This document shows, piece after piece, positions 21,654 through 33,447 of a DNA stretch of 64,000 bases. The stretch comes from Prochlorococcus sp. AG-363-P06. GTDB taxonomy: Bacteria > Cyanobacteriota > Cyanobacteriia > PCC-6307 > Cyanobiaceae. Every line of letters starts with the position of its first letter. Position 1 is the stretch's first letter. The notes beneath the pieces were generated by a model that had not been told where the DNA came from, made no database searches, and was given only the letters and a program-made list of their open reading frames with translations. The DNA is taken from positions 1-64,000 of the forward strand of contig QCGD01000009.1 in NCBI GenBank assembly GCA_003280025.1, read 5' to 3'. The position numbers were made by a program, and so were the translations under genes.

Positions 21654-21681
21654 TAAAACCTTTTGATATCAAGAGGTTTTA
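21654..21681. promoter_or_regulatory. 28-bp near-perfect palindrome upstream of the sigma factor gene
   Basis: TAAAACCTTTTGATATCAAGAGGTTTTA: 13 of 14 pairs are Watson-Crick, the other is T-G. Confidence 0.5.
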
Positions 21682-21790
21682 GGAATTTATCAATAAAAAA
21701 CATTTTTTTGTCTTTAAAGTTTCAACGTAAAAGTAGTTTTTATTTCGATTTCAGTGCTAGTTTTTTAAAAAATCCATTTAGGAGGCCAGG

Positions 21791-22813
21791 GTGATGGGGA
21801 TCCCTCTGGAATCTGTAAAGAGTTCTTCAAATAATAATATTGAAGAACCTAGATTACCAAACACTGCGGGCAAGTCCCGTCAAACAAAATCCAGCTTATC
21901 TGCAAAACAGAATCAAAAGAGATCTGTAAGAGTCGCTTCAGATTCTATTGGCTATTACTTGAGTAGTATTGGCAGAGTTCCTCTTCTAACTCCAGCAGAG
22001 GAAATAGAATTAGCTCATCATGTTCAGAACATGAAAAAATTACTCAATACTCCAGAGGCTGAGAGGACAACAAAACATCGATCTCAAATCAGGATAGGGA
22101 AAAGATCTAGAGATAGGATGATGTCAGCAAACTTAAGACTGGTAGTATCTGTTGCCAAAAAATATCAAAATCAAGGATTAGAATTATTAGACCTAGTCCA
22201 AGAGGGAGCTATTGGATTGGAAAGAGCTGTAGACAAATTTGATCCTGCAATGGGATATAAGTTTTCTACTTATGCTTATTGGTGGATTAGGCAAGGAATG
22301 ACAAGAGCAATTGATAATAGTGCTAGAACAATACGTTTGCCAATCCATATCAGTGAAAAACTATCTAAGATGAGACGAGTATCTAGAGAATTATCACATA
22401 AATATGGGAGACAGCCTAGTAGATTAGAATTAGCAACCGCAATGGGAATAGAACAAAAAGATTTAGAAGATTTAATTTCTCAAAGTGCTCCTTGCGCTTC
22501 TCTTGATGCCCATGCAAGAGGAGAAGAAGACAGAAGCACACTTGGTGAACTTATTCCTGATCCAAATTGCGAAGAGCCAATGGAAGGGATGGATAGAACT
22601 ATTCAAAAAGAACATTTAGGTACTTGGCTTTCTCAATTAAATGAAAGAGAACAAAAAATTATGAGACTTAGATTTGGCCTAGATGGAGAAGAACCATTAA
22701 CACTTGCCGAAATAGGCAGGCAAATAAATGTTTCTCGAGAAAGAGTAAGACAATTAGAAGCTAAAGCTATATTGAAACTAAGAGTAATGACTACTCATCA
22801 AAAAGCTGCTTAA
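21791..22813 (+). CDS. RpoD/group-2 sigma-70 factor
   Basis: DSIGYYLSSIGRVPLLTPAEEIELA, NLRLVVSVAKKYQNQGLELLDLVQEGAIGLERAVDKFDP, KFSTYAYWWIRQ; AGGAGG upstream; GTG (21791) or ATG (21794) start. Confidence 0.93.
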   Translation: MMGIPLESVKSSSNNNIEEPRLPNTAGKSRQTKSSLSAKQNQKRSVRVASDSIGYYLSSIGRVPLLTPAEEIELAHHVQNMKKLLNTPEAERTTKHRSQIRIGKRSRDRMMSANLRLVVSVAKKYQNQGLELLDLVQEGAIGLERAVDKFDPAMGYKFSTYAYWWIRQGMTRAIDNSARTIRLPIHISEKLSKMRRVSRELSHKYGRQPSRLELATAMGIEQKDLEDLISQSAPCASLDAHARGEEDRSTLGELIPDPNCEEPMEGMDRTIQKEHLGTWLSQLNEREQKIMRLRFGLDGEEPLTLAEIGRQINVSRERVRQLEAKAILKLRVMTTHQKAA

Positions 22814-22819
22814 ACTACA

Positions 22820-23467
22820 TTGTTAAAATTTGCACTAATTTTACTGTATATATTTTCAATATTTTTAATATCAATTATTTATAAAAAATTTACTGAAGAT
22901 AACAAAGAAGCTCTCAGGAAAATAATACATATTGGAATGGGACCTTTAATACCTATTGCACAATATTTACAAATTGATCAAAAGTCAGCTCTCACATTTA
23001 CAGCTATTATTGCCATATTAATTTTCTTAAATTACTCATACAAATTCTTTCCATCAATTGAAGACGTTGATAGAAAAAGTTTTGGAACTTTATTTTATTG
23101 TATTAGTTTATTTATTTTAATTTTCTTTTTCTGGGAAAAAGATCCGTACGCATTGATGGCAGGATTTTTTATAATGACTTTTGGCGATGGATTAGCTGGT
23201 TTAATAGGAAAAAACTTCAAATCAAAAAATTGGATATTTTTTAAGCAAAAAAAATCTGTTTTTGGGACAGCTACAATGTTCTTAACAAGTTTATTAGTAG
23301 TTTGTTCCTTAGCTTACATCCAAAAATATAATTTTAATATAAATATTTTGATGATTGCTTTTATTGCTACTACACTTGAACAATTTAGTGTAATAGGAAT
23401 AGATAATTTGTTAGTTCCTATTGCATCAGCAATTTATTTCAATATTTCCGTAACTAATAATATATAA
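22820..23467 (+). CDS. phytol/dolichol-kinase-like (CDP-alcohol-dependent kinase family) membrane protein
   Basis: KEALRKIIHIGMGPLIPIAQYL, MTFGDGLAGLIGK; multiple TM helices; TTG start. Confidence 0.7.
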   Translation: MLKFALILLYIFSIFLISIIYKKFTEDNKEALRKIIHIGMGPLIPIAQYLQIDQKSALTFTAIIAILIFLNYSYKFFPSIEDVDRKSFGTLFYCISLFILIFFFWEKDPYALMAGFFIMTFGDGLAGLIGKNFKSKNWIFFKQKKSVFGTATMFLTSLLVVCSLAYIQKYNFNINILMIAFIATTLEQFSVIGIDNLLVPIASAIYFNISVTNNI

Positions 23468-23468
23468 G

Positions 23469-24536
23469 CTACACAATAGAATTGTATAAAATCGCAAGTA
23501 ATTCTTTTGTTGTTTCTATATCAATACATGCATCTGTAATGCTTCTTCCAAATTCAAGATCTTCTTTTTTTAAAAGTTTCTGATTTCCCTCTTTTAGATG
23601 ACTTTCAAGCATAACCCCTAAAATATTTTTCTCACCATTAGATATTTGAGTAGCAACATTTCTAAGTACATCAGATTGCTTTCGGAAATCTTTATTTGAA
23701 TTTCCATGACTACAATCAATCATCACTTTGTGAGGAAGACTAAATTGCGTTAATTCAGAGGAAATTCTTTTAACATGATGACTCTCAAAATTTGGACCTT
23801 TTGAACCACCTCTTAAAACTATATGACCATCTGGGTTACCTGTGGTATTAACAATTGAAGCCATACCATTCCCATTTACACCTAAGAAATGATGAGATTT
23901 TGAAGCTGACTGCATGGCATTAATTGCAGTATTAAAAGAACCATCCGTTCCATTTTTAAATCCAATAGGCATTGATAACCCTGATGCCATTTCCCTATGA
24001 GTTTGACTTTCAGTTGTCCTTGCACCGATGGCTGTCCAACTAATCAAATCAGCAATATATTGAGGAACAATTGGATCTAATAATTCTGTAGCAGAAGGTA
24101 TTCCACGAGTTGCTAGATATGAAAGCAAACTTCTTGCTCTTCTTAAACCGGTATTAATATCGTATGAATCATCTAGATGAGGGTCATTTATAAGTCCTTT
24201 CCAGCCAACAGTTGTCCTTGGTTTTTCAAAATATACTCTCATGACTATTTCTAATTTATCTTTATATATTTCTCGAAAATTTTGAATATATTTTGAATAT
24301 TCCTTAGCTGCTTCTAGATCATGAATTGAACATGGACCAACGATAACTAAAAGTTTCGGTCCATTATTATGCAAAATATTTTGTATCGATCTTCTTGTTT
24401 TAGATACTGTGGTAGCAGAGTTGTGATCTAAAGGTATATCATTATGTAATCTGCTTGGAGGTATTAATGGACGTGTTTCAACAACATGTAAATCTGATGT
24501 CTTTTCTAAAGCTGGATTATTTGATGATGTCGTCAT
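23469..24536 (-). CDS. 3-deoxy-7-phosphoheptulonate synthase (AroF/G/H type)
   Basis: LLVIVGPCSIHDLEAAKEY, MRVYFEKPRTTVGWKGLINDPHLD, IDCSHGNSNKD. Confidence 0.96.
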   Translation of the reverse strand: MTTSSNNPALEKTSDLHVVETRPLIPPSRLHNDIPLDHNSATTVSKTRRSIQNILHNNGPKLLVIVGPCSIHDLEAAKEYSKYIQNFREIYKDKLEIVMRVYFEKPRTTVGWKGLINDPHLDDSYDINTGLRRARSLLSYLATRGIPSATELLDPIVPQYIADLISWTAIGARTTESQTHREMASGLSMPIGFKNGTDGSFNTAINAMQSASKSHHFLGVNGNGMASIVNTTGNPDGHIVLRGGSKGPNFESHHVKRISSELTQFSLPHKVMIDCSHGNSNKDFRKQSDVLRNVATQISNGEKNILGVMLESHLKEGNQKLLKKEDLEFGRSITDACIDIETTKELLAILYNSIV

Positions 24537-24633
24537 TGATTAATAAAGATGTTTTAGTATTTTAAAAAGCATTTATGAATACTCTCCTTATCAATATTAA
24601 AAATAACAATAGATTAGGCATTAAACCTTACTA

Positions 24634-27207
24634 ATGAAGAATTTGGAAACATTGCTCAAAGATTATGAAGATCACGTAGCTGAAAGAGCTGCTCAAGGGA
24701 TACCTCCTTTACCACTAAATTCAGAACAAACAAATTGCGTTACTGAATTATTGGAACAAGATAATAATTTCAATAACTCATATTTACTTGATTTGTTAAT
24801 AAATAGAGTACCACCAGGTGTTGATGAAGCGGCATATGTAAAAGCAAGCTGGCTTACCGCAATTGCGAATTGCGAAAAACATTGCAGAGACATTAACCCT
24901 GAGAAAGCAATTGAAATACTTGGAACAATGATAGGAGGATATAATGTTAATTCTCTGGTTGAAATACTTAAAGGAGAAAACAGTTTATTAGCTAAAAAAG
25001 CAGCAGAAGTATTAAAAAATATCATTCTTGTTTACGATTCTGCGAATGATATTTATGAATTATCTCAAAATAATATTTATGCAAAAGAGGTAGTAAATAG
25101 TTGGGCAAATGCAGAATGGTTCAAAAGTAAAAAAGTTCTCCAAAAAGAAATTACCTGTCTAGTATTTAAAATTGATGGGGAGACAAATACAGATGACTTA
25201 TCTCCTGCAGTTCATGCGACAACACGTCCAGATATACCAATGCACGCATTGGCTATGCTCGAATTTAAGAAGAAAGATGGATTAGACATTCTTAATAATC
25301 TTAAAAAACAAGAGATACAAATTGCTTATGTTGGAGATGTAGTAGGTACTGGGAGTTCAAGAAAATCTGCTATTAATTCACTTATTTGGCATATAGGCGA
25401 AGATATTCCTTTTGTCCCAAATAAAAAAACTGGAGGAATAATAATTGGAGGCAAAATAGCTCCTATTTTCTTTAATACCGCTCAAGATTCAGGAGCACTA
25501 CCAATTGAGACTGATGTATCCCAAATGAAAACAGGAGATTTAATAAAAATATTTCCTTATGAAGGCATTATTAAAAAAATTGACAAAAATACCAACACTG
25601 AAGTCTTAATAAGTCAATTCGACTTGTTCCCATCAACTATTACTGATGAAATTCAAGCTGGCGGAAGAATTAATCTCATGATTGGAAGGTCACTCACAGA
25701 CAAAATTAGAAACAAATTAGGATATCAACCTAGTGAAATATTTATCCGACCAGAAAATCCAAAAGAAATTAAGTCTGGCTTTACTCAAGCACAAAAAATC
25801 GTAGGTAAAGCATGCGGTTTAAAGGGTGTTCGACCTGGAATGACCTGCGAACCAATTATGACGACAGTTGGCAGTCAAGATACTACTGGACCAATGACTA
25901 GGGATGAACTTAAAGAACTAGCCTGTTTAGGATTCACTGCAGATTTAGTTATGCAAAGTTTTTGCCACACAGCTGCATATCCTAAACCAGTAGACCTAGT
26001 AACACATAAAGAATTACCTGACTTTATATCTCAACGAGGTGGGGTAGCTCTAAAGCCTGGGGATGGAATAATTCATAGCTGGCTTAATAGGATGCTCCTC
26101 CCTGATACTGTTGGGACAGGTGGAGATAGTCATACAAGATTCCCTCTTGGCATTTCATTCCCTGGAGGCTCGGGCATTGTTGCCTTTGCTGCTGCAATAG
26201 GATCAATGCCATTAAATATGCCAGAATCTGTACTAATAAAATTTACGGGAGAATTATTACCAGGCATTACATTAAGAGACTTAGTTAATGCAATCCCTCT
26301 TTTCGCTATTAAAAAAGGACTTTTAACAGTTGAAAAAGCAAATAAAAAAAATATATTTAACGGGAAAATTATGGAAATTGAAGGATTACCTCAATTAAAA
26401 CTTGAACAGGCTTTTGAACTAACTGATGCGACTGCTGAACGCTCATGCGCTGGAAGCACAATACTTTTATCCCAAGAAACTGTTCAAGAATACATAAGAA
26501 GCAATATCTCCCTTCTAGAAAAAATGATTGAGAGCAATTATGAAGATTCAAAGTCGATATCAAGACGAATTAAGGATATGAAACATTGGTTAAAGAAACC
26601 TGAATTAATTCAGCCAGATCAAAATGCCAGTTACGAAGAAATAATTGAAATTGACTTATCACAAGTTACACAACCTATAGTTGCTTGCCCCAATGATCCA
26701 GATAATGTGAAGGAAATTACAGATGTTGCAAATACAAATATTGATGAAGTATTTATAGGTTCTTGTATGACAAACATTGGTCATTACAGGGCTGCCGCAA
26801 AAGTTCTTGAAGGTGTGAAAAATTTAAACGCAAAACTATGGATTTGTCCACCAACAAAAATGGATGAGGACACTCTAAAAAATGAAGGTTACTATGAAAT
26901 ATTTCAAAATTGTGGTGCAAGATTAGAGTTACCTGGATGTTCTTTATGCATGGGAAATCAAGCCAGAGTAGATGAAGGATCAGTCGTATTTTCTACGAGT
27001 ACAAGAAATTTTGACAATAGGCTTGGCAAAAATGCTCAAGTCTTTTTAGGGAGTGCTGAATTAGCAGCAGTTTGTGCACTTCTTGGAAAAATTCCTGAAG
27101 TAGAAGAATATCAGGATATTACTAAAAATAAAATAAATCCATATTCAGATGAACTTTATCGCTATCTTCAATTTGATGAAATTGACGATTTCAGCTTGTC
27201 AAAATGA
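24634..27207 (+). CDS. acnB: aconitate hydratase B
   Basis: 857 aa, AcnB-type N-terminal HEAT-like domain, DTVGTGGDSHTRFPLG, CSLCMGNQARV. Confidence 0.97.
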   Translation: MKNLETLLKDYEDHVAERAAQGIPPLPLNSEQTNCVTELLEQDNNFNNSYLLDLLINRVPPGVDEAAYVKASWLTAIANCEKHCRDINPEKAIEILGTMIGGYNVNSLVEILKGENSLLAKKAAEVLKNIILVYDSANDIYELSQNNIYAKEVVNSWANAEWFKSKKVLQKEITCLVFKIDGETNTDDLSPAVHATTRPDIPMHALAMLEFKKKDGLDILNNLKKQEIQIAYVGDVVGTGSSRKSAINSLIWHIGEDIPFVPNKKTGGIIIGGKIAPIFFNTAQDSGALPIETDVSQMKTGDLIKIFPYEGIIKKIDKNTNTEVLISQFDLFPSTITDEIQAGGRINLMIGRSLTDKIRNKLGYQPSEIFIRPENPKEIKSGFTQAQKIVGKACGLKGVRPGMTCEPIMTTVGSQDTTGPMTRDELKELACLGFTADLVMQSFCHTAAYPKPVDLVTHKELPDFISQRGGVALKPGDGIIHSWLNRMLLPDTVGTGGDSHTRFPLGISFPGGSGIVAFAAAIGSMPLNMPESVLIKFTGELLPGITLRDLVNAIPLFAIKKGLLTVEKANKKNIFNGKIMEIEGLPQLKLEQAFELTDATAERSCAGSTILLSQETVQEYIRSNISLLEKMIESNYEDSKSISRRIKDMKHWLKKPELIQPDQNASYEEIIEIDLSQVTQPIVACPNDPDNVKEITDVANTNIDEVFIGSCMTNIGHYRAAAKVLEGVKNLNAKLWICPPTKMDEDTLKNEGYYEIFQNCGARLELPGCSLCMGNQARVDEGSVVFSTSTRNFDNRLGKNAQVFLGSAELAAVCALLGKIPEVEEYQDITKNKINPYSDELYRYLQFDEIDDFSLSK

Positions 27208-27216
27208 TCATGGACT

Positions 27217-28575
27217 ATGCAAAACCTTATAAAAGAAAATATTAAAAAAACAGGTAATAACTCTTCTCGTAGCATTAAAAAATTACTTAAACAAAGATCT
27301 TTTGTTGTCGCCATATCACTTTTATTAACAGGATTAGGAGCATCCATAACAAGCATATCTTTTAAAACTGGAATTTATTTTATTAACAATTGGAGATTAG
27401 CTTTATTAGACCAATTGCCATCTATTGCAGTTCTACCAATTTTTGGTGCGATTGGAGGTGCCTTGGCAGGATTTTTAATTAAAAATATTGCTCCAGCTGC
27501 AAAAGGTTCGGGAGTCAGTCAAATAATGGGTTTCTTGAGGCATAAAAAAGTTCCAATGAATCTGAAAGTAGGATTAGTAAAGCTCATATCTGGCATTATT
27601 GCCATTGGGAGTGGCTTCCCATTAGGTCCAGAAGGCCCTTCAGTTCAAATGGGCGGATCTGTTGCTTGGCAAATGGCAAAATGGCTTAAGGCTCCATTAG
27701 CCTTTAGAAGGGTTATAGTCGCTGCCGGAGGTGGAGCAGGAATAGCTGCCGTTTTTAGCGCCCCACTAGGAGGCTTTGTGTATGCAATAGAAGAATTATT
27801 AAACTCTGCTAGACCGGTAGTTTTATTATTAGTTGTGATTACAACCTTCATAGCCGATTCTTCTGCTGATATTATTCAAGCCTTAGGTTTAGATCCTAAA
27901 GCAGGGGGATTTGATTTCAACTTAGGATTTTTAATCCAAAAAGAATATGACCCATCCGTATTTTTCTTACCCATTGATTTTCTGTATCTGGTTTTACTTG
28001 GTGTCATTGTTGGGATTTTTGCAGAGCTTTATAGCAGGTATGTTCTTCTAATGCAGAATCTTGGAAAACGGTGGTATAAAAATAAATTTGTTTTAAAAAT
28101 GAGTATTTGTGGACTTATTTTAGGAACTATTTATTCTTTCTTACCAAGCACTTTTCACAATTTAGATGAGTTGCAAAAGATAATAGCTGAACAGAATACA
28201 AGTATTGATATTGCGCTCTTAGCTGTATTAGTACTATTTATTACGACAGGTTTAGCTGCTTCATCAGGTGCACCTGGAGGGCTATTCTATCCAATGCTCA
28301 CTTTAGGTGGTGCTATTGGGCTAATAATGGGGAGCTGGGTAGAAATCGCAACAGGTCATGCACCAAGTACTTATATATTTGCTGGAATGGGTGCTTTTGT
28401 AGCTGGCTGCTCTAGAACACCAATCACAGCAATGTTTTTAGCTTTTGCATTAACCAAAAATTTATTAATTATGAAGCCCGTTCTCATTAGCTGCATTGCA
28501 AGTTTCCTAATAGCAAGAGCATTTAATGAAGAATCAATTTATGAAAGACAAATTCAGATTGAATTAGAGGATTAA
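27217..28575 (+). CDS. ClC-family chloride channel/antiporter
   Basis: GKGSGVSQ-like AKGSGVSQIMG, GFPLGPEGPSVQMG, ASSGAPGGLFYPMLTLG. Confidence 0.93.
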   Translation: MQNLIKENIKKTGNNSSRSIKKLLKQRSFVVAISLLLTGLGASITSISFKTGIYFINNWRLALLDQLPSIAVLPIFGAIGGALAGFLIKNIAPAAKGSGVSQIMGFLRHKKVPMNLKVGLVKLISGIIAIGSGFPLGPEGPSVQMGGSVAWQMAKWLKAPLAFRRVIVAAGGGAGIAAVFSAPLGGFVYAIEELLNSARPVVLLLVVITTFIADSSADIIQALGLDPKAGGFDFNLGFLIQKEYDPSVFFLPIDFLYLVLLGVIVGIFAELYSRYVLLMQNLGKRWYKNKFVLKMSICGLILGTIYSFLPSTFHNLDELQKIIAEQNTSIDIALLAVLVLFITTGLAASSGAPGGLFYPMLTLGGAIGLIMGSWVEIATGHAPSTYIFAGMGAFVAGCSRTPITAMFLAFALTKNLLIMKPVLISCIASFLIARAFNEESIYERQIQIELED

Positions 28576-28585
28576 GAATTATTTG

Positions 28586-29440
28586 TCAATCAAAAACAGC
28601 AGTTTTGCTGTTATAAACGAAAACTTGGTGATTTAAATGTAATCTAACAGCCCTTGCCAAAGCAACTCTTTCAATGTCACGCCCTTTTCTAATTAAATCA
28701 TCCACTTCATCTCTATGACTTACATTAACAGTACATTGTTCTATAATTGGGCCTTCATCGAGATCTTGAGTGACATAATGTGCTGTAGCACCAATCAATT
28801 TGACACCCCTCTTCCATGCACGATGATATGGTTGAGCTCCCTTGAAAGCAGGTAAAAAAGAATGATGAATATTTATTATTGAAGAGAACTTTTTTAAAAA
28901 AGAGTCACTCAAAATTTGCATATATTTAGCTAGTACAACAAGATCTACATCAAATTGTTCTAACAATTTTAAGATCTGATCTTCAACTTCTGATTTTGGC
29001 GAATTAACAGTATCAAAATAAACAAATTGTGAATTAAAGTCTTTCGCAATACTTTCAAGATCAGGATGATTAGAAATTATTAGTGGAACATTTATGTTGA
29101 GTTCGCCATTTCTTACTCTCCAAAGTAAATCAATTAAACAATGATTTTGTTTACTCACAAAAATAGCAACATTTGGAACCTCATCTGAATAATTAATATT
29201 AAATTTTCCATTGATATCAACTGCAATTTTTTGAAATTTATCATAAATCTCCTTTCTATTAATTATTGAATGGATACTATTCCATTCAATCCTGCTAAGA
29301 AATAGTCCTGCATCTTGATCTGTATGATGATCTGAGTGCTTGATATTGCCACCATAATTTGATATCCAACTTGTAAGTTTACTGACAAGACCTGGACGAT
29401 CAGGACAAACAATTTTGAATATAATTGAGGGGTGTTCCAA
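28586..29440 (-). CDS. purU: formyltetrahydrofolate deformylase
   Basis: N-terminal ACT domain (CPDRPGLVSKL) plus formyltransferase core (INIHHSFLPAFKGAQPYHRA, IGATAHYVTQDLDEGPIIEQ). Confidence 0.95.
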   Translation of the reverse strand: MEHPSIIFKIVCPDRPGLVSKLTSWISNYGGNIKHSDHHTDQDAGLFLSRIEWNSIHSIINRKEIYDKFQKIAVDINGKFNINYSDEVPNVAIFVSKQNHCLIDLLWRVRNGELNINVPLIISNHPDLESIAKDFNSQFVYFDTVNSPKSEVEDQILKLLEQFDVDLVVLAKYMQILSDSFLKKFSSIINIHHSFLPAFKGAQPYHRAWKRGVKLIGATAHYVTQDLDEGPIIEQCTVNVSHRDEVDDLIRKGRDIERVALARAVRLHLNHQVFVYNSKTAVFD

Positions 29441-29488
29441 AGAAAATTTAATTATTTAATCAAATAAGTAAGTACATCTAATATATCA

Positions 29489-30571
29489 ATGAAAAGACTA
29501 AAAGAAAATTTTCAAAAACCACACGTACTTATTGTAGGTGCTGGAATCATAGGAAAATTTAACGCAATAGAACTAGCAGAATTAGGGTATGAAATAACAA
29601 TTGCAGATCCAGCTTTAAATAAAAATAGTAGTAGTGCTGCCTTAGGTCTTCTAATGGGAAATATGTATCAAAAAAGAAATGGTAGAAGTTGGATACTTAG
29701 AAAACAAAGTCTTGAATTATGGCCAAAATGGATCAAATTATTGCAAGAATTTAATAGAGAATTACATATAGAAAAACCATTAATACAGTTGACAACAAAT
29801 GATGCAAAATTTGAAAAGCTAAAGAAATTTGTTAATGACAATAAAAATCAAGGGCTTGAAATTATAGAAAAAGACTCCATTTTAATTAAGAATATACATA
29901 AAACTTTCAAAACAAAACATATAAAAGGAATCATTTCAAACAAGGATGGAAGAATAGATCCCATATCATTATTAGATACATTAAATGTTTACCTAAAAAA
30001 TAAAAAAATAAATTTTTTAAAAGATGAAATAATAAAAATTAAAAAATTAAATAGACAGTGGATTGCGACTTCAAGAAACAATAATGAAATCAAAACTGAC
30101 GCAATTATCTTATGCAATTCACTCAATGCCCTGAATTTAATAGGAGACAAACCTCATAAAGTTCAATTACAACCAGTTTTAGGTCAAGCTATAGAAATTT
30201 ACATAGAGGAAAAAGAAGTAGATTTTTTGTCCCTACCAAAGCATTTCAACATTAATGGTAAAAACATTATTCCATTAAGTAAAAATAAAATTATTATTGG
30301 TTCTACAGACGAATTTAATAATAAACCAGAAGATAATGTCTTCGAAAAACTTACTGATTTTCTAGAACACAAACCTATATGGCTTAGTGAAGATAAAATT
30401 ACTAGAAAATGGTTTGGTATAAGATCTCGTCCAGTAGGAGAACCATCACCAATTCAGAAAAATTTAGAAGATGGATTGATTTTATGTACAGGATTTTATA
30501 AAAATGGATTTTTACTCGCCCCTACATGCTCTAATTGGGTTGCTAGTGAACTGAAAAAATACTTTCTTTAA
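29489..30571 (+). CDS. FAD-dependent oxidoreductase (DAO/ThiO-like)
   Basis: [28 protein letters not shown] Rossmann motif; C-terminal [12 protein letters not shown]. Confidence 0.85.
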   Translation: MKRLKENFQKPHVLIVGAGIIGKFNAIELAELGYEITIADPALNKNSSSAALGLLMGNMYQKRNGRSWILRKQSLELWPKWIKLLQEFNRELHIEKPLIQLTTNDAKFEKLKKFVNDNKNQGLEIIEKDSILIKNIHKTFKTKHIKGIISNKDGRIDPISLLDTLNVYLKNKKINFLKDEIIKIKKLNRQWIATSRNNNEIKTDAIILCNSLNALNLIGDKPHKVQLQPVLGQAIEIYIEEKEVDFLSLPKHFNINGKNIIPLSKNKIIIGSTDEFNNKPEDNVFEKLTDFLEHKPIWLSEDKITRKWFGIRSRPVGEPSPIQKNLEDGLILCTGFYKNGFLLAPTCSNWVASELKKYFL

Positions 30572-32469
30572 TCTTCCTTTGTCTCTGTGAAATCTGCGTC
30601 AATAACGTCGTCTCCACCTTTGTCATTAGATTCATTCTGGTCAGGAGAACCTGCAGCAGGAGGCTGATTGCCAGGTTGCTGATATACAGAAGAACCAACT
30701 GCATAAAGTTCTTGCTGAAGTTCTTCTAACAACTTTTTCATAGATTCATAATCTTCTTTTGATGTTGCTTCTTTTAAAGCCTTACTCTTCTCCTCTACTT
30801 TAGACTTTGCATCAGCATCAATCTTGTCACCTAGTTCACCAAGTTGCTTTTCTGTCTGATAAACAAGAGTTTCAGCTTGGTTTTTAAGATCTATCTTTTC
30901 CCTCTTTTCTTTATCTGCAGATGCATTGGATTCTGCATCTTTGACCATTTTGTCAACTTCATTGTCAGATAGAGTAGAAGCGCCAGTTATAGAGATACTT
31001 TGTTCTTTCCCACTTCCTTTATCTTTTGCAGTAACACTTAAAATACCATTTGCATCAATATCAAATGTAACTTCAATTTGAGGGACGCCTCTTGGAGCTG
31101 AAGGTATACCATCCAATCTAAAAGTTCCTAAGCTTTTGTTATCAGATGCCATCTCTCTTTCACCCTGTAAAACGTGAATTTCTACATTTGTTTGGCCATC
31201 AACAGCTGTTGAATAAGTTTCAGATTTTTTGGTAGGGACTGTTGTATTTCTATTAATCATTTTCGTCATTACTCCTCCCAAAGTTTCTACTCCAAGAGAA
31301 AGTGGTGTAACATCAAGCAATAATATATCTTTAACTTCCCCAGCTAGAACTCCTCCTTGGATAGCAGCTCCCACCGCTACAACTTCATCTGGATTTACAG
31401 TTTGATTAGGTTCTTTACCAATTATTGTTTTAACTAAATCTAATACTGCTGGAATTCTTGATGAACCTCCAACCATTACAACCTCATCAATTTCGCTTGT
31501 AGAAATTTTTGCATCTTTAATAGCTTGTTCTACAGGAGTCCTACATCTATCAATTAAAGAAGTAGCCAATTCTTCGAATTTCGCACGAGTTAAATTCAAG
31601 TCTAGGTGTTTTGGCCCCTCAGGAGTCGCAGTTATAAAAGGTAGATTTATTTCACTTTGTGTGGCATTAGAAAGCTCAATTTTAGCCTTTTCAGCGGCTT
31701 CAGTTAAACGTTGTAAAGCTTGCTTATCTTGTCTAAGATCAATGCCCTCATTTGATTTAAATGAACTGGCTAAATGATCAACAATACACTTATCGAAATC
31801 ATCTCCACCCAAATGAGTATCTCCAGATGTTGAGAGAACCTCAGTTACTCCATCTCCTGCTTCAATCACAGAAACATCAAATGTTCCGCCACCAAGATCA
31901 AAAACAAGTATTTTTTCATTTTCTTTATCTAAACCATAAGCCAACGCAGCCGCAGTAGGCTCATTAACTATTCTGAGCACTTCTAAACCCGCAATTTTTC
32001 CTGCATCTTTTGTAGCCTGTCTTTGAGAATCATTAAAATAAGCAGGCACAGTTATTACAGCCTGAGTTACTTTTTCACCAAGATATTTTCCTGCATCTTC
32101 TGCTAATTTTCTTAAAACTTGAGAACTTACCTCTTCAGGAGAAAACTGTTTATCTAAAATAGGACATTTTAATTTTACACTAGAGCCAGTTTTTTCAACT
32201 GAATAACTTACTTCTTTCGATTCTTCATTTACTTCATCAACCCTTCTACCGACGAAACGCTTTGCAGAATAAAAAGTATTTTCTGGATTCATAACAGCTT
32301 GTCTTTTTGCAATCTGGCCAACAAGCTGGTCTTTATTTTTTGTATATGCAACAACTGAGGGTGTTGTGCGGAAACCCTCTGCATTTGCTATTACAGTAGG
32401 TTTGCCACCTTCCATAACTGCGACACAACTATTAGTTGTTCCTAAATCGATTCCAACAACCTTACCCAT
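30568..32469 (-). CDS. dnaK: molecular chaperone DnaK
   Basis: [47 protein letters not shown]; likely start MGKVVGID at 32469 rather than 32499. Confidence 0.97.
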   Translation of the reverse strand: MGKVVGIDLGTTNSCVAVMEGGKPTVIANAEGFRTTPSVVAYTKNKDQLVGQIAKRQAVMNPENTFYSAKRFVGRRVDEVNEESKEVSYSVEKTGSSVKLKCPILDKQFSPEEVSSQVLRKLAEDAGKYLGEKVTQAVITVPAYFNDSQRQATKDAGKIAGLEVLRIVNEPTAAALAYGLDKENEKILVFDLGGGTFDVSVIEAGDGVTEVLSTSGDTHLGGDDFDKCIVDHLASSFKSNEGIDLRQDKQALQRLTEAAEKAKIELSNATQSEINLPFITATPEGPKHLDLNLTRAKFEELATSLIDRCRTPVEQAIKDAKISTSEIDEVVMVGGSSRIPAVLDLVKTIIGKEPNQTVNPDEVVAVGAAIQGGVLAGEVKDILLLDVTPLSLGVETLGGVMTKMINRNTTVPTKKSETYSTAVDGQTNVEIHVLQGEREMASDNKSLGTFRLDGIPSAPRGVPQIEVTFDIDANGILSVTAKDKGSGKEQSISITGASTLSDNEVDKMVKDAESNASADKEKREKIDLKNQAETLVYQTEKQLGELGDKIDADAKSKVEEKSKALKEATSKEDYESMKKLLEELQQELYAVGSSVYQQPGNQPPAAGSPDQNESNDKGGDDVIDADFTETKED

Positions 32470-32583
32470 GGGTAAATTCTCATATTTAATATTCTCCATA
32501 ATCGTTCATAGACGTCATTATTGTTACTCAAAGACGGGGTGTGGTTCCCGAACAGATTTCAAGTTTTTTCAAAAATTTTAAAA

Positions 32584-33447
32584 ATGATTACAAGTAAAAC
32601 ATCATTTATTGCATTGATTGGCAATCCTGTAACTCACTCTTTATCTCCAATAATGCAAAATGCAGCCTTTCAGTATTTAGGTTTAGATTTAATTTATATA
32701 GCAATCCCTTGTAAAGATGAAGATCTAAGATTAGTCATCAATTCTTTGAAAAAAATTAATTGCAAAGGCTTAAATATTACAATCCCATACAAAGAAAAAG
32801 TATTTGATCTTTGTGCAGAAGTCACTCCTGTCGCAAAAACAATTAAAGCAATTAATACTCTTAAATTAAATTCTAATCAAGAATGGAGCGGAACAAACAC
32901 TGATGTTGGAGGATTTATTTATCCTTTAAAAGATCTAAATTTACCAAACAAGGAAGGCATAATACTGGGATCTGGAGGTGCAGCAAGATCAGTAATCCAA
33001 GGGCTTATAAATCTAAACTTCTCAAAAGTTACAATAATTTCACGCAATGAAAAATCTTTAAATGAATTAATGAAAAATTTTAAAAATCAAAGCCAAGTGA
33101 AAGGTTTACTTAATAGTGATGACCAAATTAATAATTTGATTGAAGAAGCAGATTTGATTGTCAATACAACACCAGTAGGAATGAAAAAAGAGTCAAATAA
33201 CGCAAATAATGTATTACCTTATGGAGAAAATTTTTGGAAATCCCTAAATTCTAAAACAATAGTTTACGATCTTATTTACAACCCAGCTCCAACTGCATTA
33301 TTAAAATACTGCGATAAAAAAGGATGCAGAACAATAGATGGGACACAAATGCTTATTGCTCAGGGATTAAAATCACTATCATTTTGGACAAATGGGTTAG
33401 AAGTCCCTTTTGAGATTATGTCTAATGCATTAAAAAAATATCTTTAG
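32584..33447 (+). CDS. aroE: shikimate dehydrogenase
   Basis: LIGNPVTHSLSPIMQNAAF, LNITIPYKEKV, GSGGAARSVIQ; start at MITSKTSF (32584) preferred over the ORF-track start 32521. Confidence 0.95.
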   Translation: MITSKTSFIALIGNPVTHSLSPIMQNAAFQYLGLDLIYIAIPCKDEDLRLVINSLKKINCKGLNITIPYKEKVFDLCAEVTPVAKTIKAINTLKLNSNQEWSGTNTDVGGFIYPLKDLNLPNKEGIILGSGGAARSVIQGLINLNFSKVTIISRNEKSLNELMKNFKNQSQVKGLLNSDDQINNLIEEADLIVNTTPVGMKKESNNANNVLPYGENFWKSLNSKTIVYDLIYNPAPTALLKYCDKKGCRTIDGTQMLIAQGLKSLSFWTNGLEVPFEIMSNALKKYL

